Origin: Mycoemilia scoparia
Lineage: Eukaryota; Kickxellomycota; Kickxellomycetes; Kickxellales; Kickxellaceae
DNA: 11,763 nucleotides
Direction of reading: 5' to 3'
NCBI GenBank assembly: GCA_027575805.1
Contig: JANBPU010000422.1
Span: 1-11,763, forward strand
Shown: positions 8,195 through 11,763 of the stretch, in pieces
Numbering within the stretch: the first letter of the stretch is position 1
Layout of the letters: the number at the start of each line of letters is the position of its first letter
Notes under the pieces: model-generated
What the model was told of the DNA's origin: nothing
The model's input: only the letters and a program-made list of their open reading frames with translations
The model's database searches: none
Position numbers and translations under genes: made by a program

Positions 8195-8323
8195 ATGACG
8201 ACAACAACAACGACTACCTTGAAGCACTTTGTTGAACTAATTCGATTCATAAACTGTTATTCATCTAGCCATCTTTATTCTATAACCAACTCACAATATT
8301 TAGTACCTTTGTCCACACACTAA
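8195..8323 (+). other. Upstream ORF of paralogue 1
   Basis: A 42-codon frame beginning MTTTTTTTLKHF, ending 21 nt before the main ATG. It is in frame with the main gene but closed by a stop at 8321-8323. The same start and first dozen residues recur upstream of paralogue 2 (MTTITTIILKHI), after which the two diverge. If transcribed, it would reduce or regulate initiation at the main start. A role as a spliced 5' exon was considered and rejected. Confidence 0.4.
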
Positions 8324-8344
8324 TTTAACAGTCACGAAATATCA

Positions 8345-8941
8345 ATGCCTAAAGCAAAGAAAAACCCAAGTACAGCTGAACCCCCCAGAAAGAAGCCCAG
8401 AACTAGGTCAGTAGCAAGGAGTGAGGCCAATACAACGACCACATCTGGAGCAGGATCCAATACCTCTGGAACTGAGGAGCATGTCAAGATACCACGAAAA
8501 GCGGATTCAATCATATCCAAAGTATGCGCAGAAAGAGGTGGAATCGAGATACACCATGACATTCCAGGATATCACAGCATCCTGACTCATGACAATGTAA
8601 TAATACACGGCGTAATGGAAAGCTATGACGAAAAGGCATATCTATGGTTGCTTCAATGCAACAAGTACAAAAATCCCCTCATATGTCTAAGAGCTCACAG
8701 GAAAGGACTGAAGGAGGTAGAAAGACCTAAACTTTTTTCTTGCACGGTTACTACGATAACCAGAGAAAACAAGCTGAAGATAGCAACTAAGAGGTCTGGA
8801 CGAATTAAGCTTGGACGTACCTTTGACTTGAATAGGCCTGAACAAATTGGAAACTATGAATATTTCATGCATGGCGTTACTGAGTTAGCATGCGAAACCT
8901 TGAACCATGGTGATGAGTACATAATGAAAATGTATCGCTAA
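8345..8941 (+). CDS. Paralogue 1 of an unrecognised, probably nuclear protein family
   Basis: A single-exon frame of 198 residues, family unknown to me. Residues 1-26 (MPKAKKNP..., PRKKPRTRSVARS) are strongly basic and NLS-like, and shared with paralogue 2. Residues 27-65 are Thr/Ser/Gly-rich and differ. The conserved core is at 66-131: GIEIHHDIPGY, THDNVIIH, MESYDE, LLQCNKYKNPLICL and KEVERPKLF. Residues 132-178 are poorly conserved. The C-terminus LACETLNHGDEYIMKMYR (180-198) is nearly identical in both. The conserved His/Asp residues could suggest metal or catalytic chemistry, but nothing proves it. There is no signal peptide or membrane segment. The start is supported by the matching MPK start of the paralogue. 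Confidence 0.75.
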   Translation: MPKAKKNPSTAEPPRKKPRTRSVARSEANTTTTSGAGSNTSGTEEHVKIPRKADSIISKVCAERGGIEIHHDIPGYHSILTHDNVIIHGVMESYDEKAYLWLLQCNKYKNPLICLRAHRKGLKEVERPKLFSCTVTTITRENKLKIATKRSGRIKLGRTFDLNRPEQIGNYEYFMHGVTELACETLNHGDEYIMKMYR

Positions 8942-8956
8942 ACAGCCATTTGGCAG

Positions 8957-8971
8957 TGGCAGTAAATGCCA
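8957..8971 (+). other. Conserved 3' UTR hairpin, copy 1
   Basis: TGGCA-GTAAA-TGCCA: five base pairs with a five-nt loop, starting 15 nt after the stop codon. The same element sits at the same distance from the stop in paralogue 2. An alternative pairing of TTGGCA (8950-8955) with TGCCAA is possible only in this copy. It is short, so it could be a protein-binding site rather than a stable structure. Confidence 0.4.
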
Positions 8972-9099
8972 ATTATTAGGATTTTATATTTTTATTGTAA
9001 TTTCAATATTATTGCTTGCAAATACAAATTAGCATTCATATGCACTACTCTTCAATATTGCAGTTAAGCACTGTGGCAATGTCAGCATCGTTATATTTC

Positions 9100-9207
9100 A
9101 TATGGGTAATAATTTTTGAAGGGTGAATGATTATAGGGGCAATCACAACCAAATGGATGTCCAGTTTTGCTAGTAAACTTTCACCCTTCAAAGATTATTA
9201 CCCACAT
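9100..9207. mobile_element. MITE-like element D (108 bp), best-preserved copy
   Basis: Arms at 9100-9128 and 9179-9207 pair over nearly 29 bp: ATATGGGTAATAATTTTTGAAGGG on the left against the complement of CCCTTCAAAGATTATTACCC on the right. The interior runs TATAGGGGCAATCACA then GTCCAGTTTTGCTAGTAAAC. The whole element matches element E in reverse complement, also 108 bp. It has no coding capacity. A TA target duplication fits the outermost bases but is not proven. It lies directly after the 3' UTR of paralogue 1, so it may be transcribed as a hairpin. Confidence 0.8.
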
Positions 9208-9219
9208 AATCAAAACTGG

Positions 9220-9231
9220 GGAAATATTTCC
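9220..9231. promoter_or_regulatory. Perfect 12-bp palindrome upstream of paralogue 2
   Basis: GGAAATATTTCC reads the same on both strands. It could be a binding site for a dimeric regulator, but it is a single occurrence, about 380 bp from the start codon, and I found no equivalent upstream of paralogue 1. Confidence 0.15.
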
Positions 9232-9485
9232 GCATACAATACATTTGATTCCAATTTCAATCTGGCCATATTCTTTGATATCAAAACCAAACATATTTAT
9301 TATTGCTTCTCTGGTATTACAATAACCAACATTTGTATTATAGAAGCTTTACATTTAATGTTTATCGTGCCCTCACAAAACCATGTCTTCTAATTACATT
9401 TCTATTCAAACTACATTGGTACGTACATGTCATTCTAGGATTTGTGATTTTAATATCATCCGATCAATTAAGTCGCATTGTATCA

Positions 9486-9581
9486 ATGACGACAATAACC
9501 ACCATAATATTGAAGCACATCACCACAGCTGCTTCTGACTATGGCTTCAACTTACTCCAATTTCTTTTACCTTCTTATTGA
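9486..9581 (+). other. Upstream ORF of paralogue 2
   Basis: A 31-codon frame, MTTITTIILKHI at the start, ending 31 nt before the main ATG and in a different frame from it. Its start aligns with the upstream ORF of paralogue 1. It contains no GT dinucleotide at all, so it cannot hold a standard splice donor. Confidence 0.4.
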
Positions 9582-9612
9582 CATTTTCTGACAAGTTTTA
9601 ATTTATGAAAAA

Positions 9613-10248
9613 ATGCCTAAATCAAAAGCAGCTCCACATGCAGTTGAACCCTCAAGGAAGAAACCCAGAACAAGGTCGGTAGCAAGAAGCAGGGAAACTA
9701 AAACAATGGCATCCAGATTGAAGCGAAGTGTGTTAGACTATTATAAGAATAAAGACAAAGCTCAGACTGTGCAAGTGCATACAGGGATACCCCTGATAAT
9801 ATATTCGACTATAACCAACTTGGGTATTAAAGGAATTGAAATGCATTATGATATTCCAGGATATGATTGCATTATAACCCACGACAATGTGATAATCCAC
9901 AGCATGATGGCCAAATACGATGAAGCTGCCCATGCAAAGATCTTGGAGTGCAACAGGTATGAAAATCCCCTAGAGTGCCTAAAGGAGGGCAGGGGAGAGC
10001 ATATGAAGGAAGTAGAGCGTCCAAAGCTTTTCTTGTCACAAATGACTACAAAAATAGCAAGGGATTGTGGTAAAAACATGGTTCGAATAATGATGGACAA
10101 ACGTGGTCAATTCGGGACTAATGTAGCTTTTGAATTGGATTCAGAGCATGGAATTAGACGCTATGGACGTAATATTAGTGGTGCCCTCAACTTAGCATGT
10201 GAAACCTTGGACCATGGCGATGAGTACATAATGCAAACATATCGCTAA
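9613..10248 (+). CDS. Paralogue 2 of the unrecognised, probably nuclear protein family
   Basis: A single-exon frame of 211 residues, paralogous to the gene at 8345-8941. The basic N-terminus MPKSKAAPHAVEPSRKKPRT plus RSVARS matches that of paralogue 1. Residues 28-73 are unique to this copy. The core (74-140) reads GIEMHYDIPGY, THDNVIIH, AKYDEAA, LECNRYENPLECL and KEVERPKLF. The C-terminus LACETLDHGDEYIMQTYR (194-211) is nearly the same in both copies. The extra length comes mainly from the variable N-terminal linker. An open frame kept in both copies and a protein-level pattern of conserved blocks argue for a working gene. Function is unknown; no known domain was recognised. Confidence 0.75.
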   Translation: MPKSKAAPHAVEPSRKKPRTRSVARSRETKTMASRLKRSVLDYYKNKDKAQTVQVHTGIPLIIYSTITNLGIKGIEMHYDIPGYDCIITHDNVIIHSMMAKYDEAAHAKILECNRYENPLECLKEGRGEHMKEVERPKLFLSQMTTKIARDCGKNMVRIMMDKRGQFGTNVAFELDSEHGIRRYGRNISGALNLACETLDHGDEYIMQTYR

Positions 10249-10263
10249 GCATCCATTTGACAG

Positions 10264-10278
10264 TGGCAGTAAATGCCA
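10264..10278 (+). other. Conserved 3' UTR hairpin, copy 2
   Basis: TGGCA-GTAAA-TGCCA, again starting 15 nt after the stop codon. It is identical to copy 1. Confidence 0.4.
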
Positions 10279-10437
10279 ATTATTAGGATTTTATATTTTT
10301 ACTGGAATTTCAATATTATTGCTTGCAAATACAGATTAGCATTTATATACACTACTCTTCAATATCGCAATTAAGCACTGTGCCAATGCCAGCATCGTTA
10401 TATTTCATATTGCTATTATAACATTTAACTCGTTTAC

Positions 10438-10443
10438 AATAAA
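10438..10443 (+). promoter_or_regulatory. Candidate polyadenylation signal of paralogue 2
   Basis: AATAAA about 190 nt after the stop, followed by a T-rich stretch and a second AATAAA-like site near 10468. It lies beyond the duplicated unit, so paralogue 1 would have to use a different signal. Confidence 0.3.
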
Positions 10444-10644
10444 TAATTATCTATATTTTTATTTGTAAATAAACAATTGATCTTATTAGAGCTATGAGCG
10501 AACATTATAATGATGTCTCTTCTTTGAACTAGTAATTTCTTTATGATCATAAATACATCCCATCTCTCGAATGCCTTGAAACTGTCTTTATTATTTCAAG
10601 CTTCTTTTCGCTCAACTTTACTCTATATGGTTAGATTTTTTTAA

Positions 10645-11160
10645 AGCCTTGGATCAAATGGATCTCCAGGAGTTGGGTATGAAATTGCGGATGACTGGGT
10701 CAAAACTCAGGGCTCGCTCTTGTCTATTTTGCATGTTATCAACACAAAAAAGCATTTTGTGAATTCATTTGACAAAACCTCCATGCCGTCCTTCGAAAGA
10801 CATCGACTAATATCAATAGCAGCAGCAGACTTTGTAAATGCTTCTGTATTTATCTGGCTCAATAAATATACATTTCAGCAAAGGATTCCAGTAACGTGTA
10901 TCTCAAGCCTTATTCATATGGTACCAAATGCCATCAGGAAATGAAATTTATAGCCATTGGAATCAACAAATTTTTATACTAATTTGAATTGCTAGCAAAG
11001 TAATGGTGAGTGATTGGCTTTCCCTAATTACGGGTTTGGGATTGAGTTTCCCGAAAAGCGAGGTTTTGGAGTCGGATATAAAAACTGGTCTGTTGGTTTG
11101 GTTTTTTATGATGGAGATACAGCTGATAGCACAAAGTCTACTAAAAAATTAGGTTACTGA
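10645..11160 (+). pseudogene. Decayed coding region of unknown family
   Basis: Two stretches in the same frame read like protein. Residues from 10645-10944 include GSPGVGYEIADDWVKTQGSL and SFERHRLISIAAADFVNASV. Those from 11014-11160 include NYGFGIEFPEKRGFGVGYKN and WSVGLVFYDGDTADSTK. Between them, at 10942-11013, are several in-frame stops (10942 TGA, 10951 TAG, 11011 TGA) and no convincing intron. The upstream end has no good ATG; the first in frame is at 10783. The composition is balanced, unlike the repeat-driven frames elsewhere. A dead gene is the simplest reading. I do not recognise the family. Confidence 0.35.
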
Positions 11161-11277
11161 CATTTCGAATGAATAGCTTTTTGTCCATGGACTTATCTTA
11201 GGCACTTTGACCTATTATTTAAATTTTCTTTATATTTATAATTCAGAAGGATCTACTATAATAAAACAAATCATAGC

Positions 11278-11409
11278 ATGGCAAGATTTCACTTGGTTTC
11301 AAGCACATTGTGCGCAGAAATAGTCTTTCGGATTTTGGACCAACCGTCAGCAGCTATTCTATATCCAACTCCTGGGGGCTATTTTGCCCAACGCTTGGTT
11401 AAATTTTGA
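11278..11409 (+). other. Small ORF, possibly a remnant
   Basis: A 43-codon frame with an ATG, MARFHLVSSTLCAEIVFRIL then DQPSAAILYPTPGGYFAQRL, in the same frame as the decayed region before it. LCAEIVFRILDQ faintly recalls the start of an F-box helix, but this is too short to claim. It could be a further piece of the decayed gene, and ends 14 bp before element E. Confidence 0.2.
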
Positions 11410-11422
11410 CCATATATACGGT

Positions 11423-11530
11423 ATATTGGTACTAATTTTTGAAGGGTGTAAGTTTACTAGTAAAACTGGACACCCATTTGACTGTGACTTCTCCTACAAG
11501 TATTCGCCCTTCAAAAATTATGATCTATAT
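11423..11530. mobile_element. MITE-like element E (108 bp), inverted relative to D
   Basis: The left end ATATTGGTACTAATTTTTGAAGGG and the right end (complement ATATAGATCATAATTTTTGAAGGG) are inverted repeats. The interior GTTTACTAGTAAAACTGGAC and CATTTGACTGTGACTTCTCC match the reverse complement of element D almost throughout, at the same total length. It is non-coding. Confidence 0.78.
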
Positions 11531-11763
11531 AGCTTAACACAATCGTGACTTTACCATTATAATTTTTTTAATACATTTTTAATTGATTAAAATAAAAAAG
11601 AACATATATAAAAAGGAACAAAAAAATAACAGCATAGTAATAAAACTCTAAACAAATGTGAACATATAATCATAGGCATATATATATATATATATATATA
11701 AACGATAATAGTTTTTTTAACATTAGAGTTACATAATAACTCACAATAACCGTAGTAGAGGCA
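11531..11763. other. AT-rich end of the window
   Basis: A- and T-rich DNA with no supported gene. Contains the TA microsatellite at 11678-11701. Confidence 0.5.
11678..11701. repeat. (AT)12 microsatellite
   Basis: 24 bp of uninterrupted alternating A and T. Confidence 0.9.

Larger units (their letters stand above)
8195..9103 (+). repeat. Tandem duplication, unit 1
   Basis: Unit 1 of a duplication whose unit 2 is 9486-10410. Homology covers a short upstream ORF start (CAATGACGACAA), the gene, and the whole 3' UTR up to TTATATTTCATAT. Between stop codon and unit end I count about 12 differences in about 165 bp, whereas the middle of the coding region is much more diverged. The unit ends exactly where element D begins. 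Confidence 0.8.
8942..9612 (+). other. Spacer between the paralogues: 3' UTR, element D, promoter 2
   Basis: Contains the conserved 3' UTR of paralogue 1 (to 9103), element D (9100-9207), and the upstream region of paralogue 2. The open frames at 9127-9393 and 9303-9581 in this stretch show no conserved features except the short ORF listed separately. Confidence 0.6.
9486..10410 (+). repeat. Tandem duplication, unit 2
   Basis: Second unit, aligned with 8195-9103. At its right end TTATATTTCATAT continues into TTGCTATTATAAC with no element. Paralogue 1 instead enters element D at the same base, so this unit shows the sequence without the insertion. Confidence 0.8.

Noticed and set aside
8195..8344. 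Upstream ORFs as spliced first exons of the paralogues
   Set aside because: The paralogue 2 copy has no GT dinucleotide from 9486 to 9581, and both main frames start with the same MPK plus basic motif.
9127..9393. 88-residue ORF starting inside element D
   Set aside because: It starts in the mobile element, has no counterpart upstream of paralogue 1, and shows no protein features.
8345..10248. Paralogues as a transposase or nuclease family
   Set aside because: Conserved His/Asp residues exist, but no DDE, HNH or other catalytic pattern could be recognised, and neither gene is enclosed by its own terminal repeats in a consistent way.
3505..11530. CRISPR-like array made of the TTTGAAGGG repeats
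   Set aside because: The repeats are paired inverted termini of dispersed elements, not regularly spaced direct repeats, and the genome is eukaryotic.

Overview
The window looks like nuclear DNA of a filamentous fungus. The best guess is an early-diverging lineage such as Mucoromycota, though that placement is an inference from style and not from a marker gene. The supporting signs are a VPS9-domain Rab exchange-factor gene, a 127-nt intron with GTAAGT / TACTAAT / TAG signals, AT-rich intergenic DNA, proteins crowded with Ser, Gln, Asn and Asp runs, and a Myb/SANT-like protein of a kind common in these fungi. There are no bacterial signals, tRNA, rRNA or CRISPR array.

Layout. 1-446: AT-rich DNA holding a possible last exon of a gene entering from the left, and the 3' end of the next gene. 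447-2892 (minus): VPS9-domain gene whose short last exon lies beyond an intron. 2893-4458: divergent intergenic region with two abutting miniature inverted-repeat elements (A, B). 4459-5412 (plus): Gln/Pro/Tyr-rich, prion-like protein. 5413-5981: AT-rich spacer with one peculiar coding-like tail. 5982-7079 (minus): Myb/SANT-like protein with an Asp tract and a C-terminal coiled coil. 7080-8344: intergenic, with a degenerate copy of a 3' UTR followed by element C. 8345-8941 and 9613-10248 (plus): tandem paralogous genes of a family I do not recognise, with basic NLS-like N-termini, separated by element D. 10249-11763: a decayed coding region in one frame, element E, and a TA microsatellite.

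The most interesting part is 7.8-10.4 kb. It is a small array of lineage-specific-looking genes. Each has a similar short upstream ORF, a similar coding core and an almost identical 3' UTR with a small hairpin. Elements of one MITE-like family (24-bp terminal repeats ending TTTTTGAAGGG) sit right after the 3' UTR in two of the three units. A third unit survives only as its 3' UTR. The 3' UTR is better conserved between the copies than the middle of the coding region, and the homology between the copies stops exactly where element D begins.

The remaining genes look like ordinary chromosomal genes and do not form a pathway with each other. All calls come from reading the sequence; no database search was possible.
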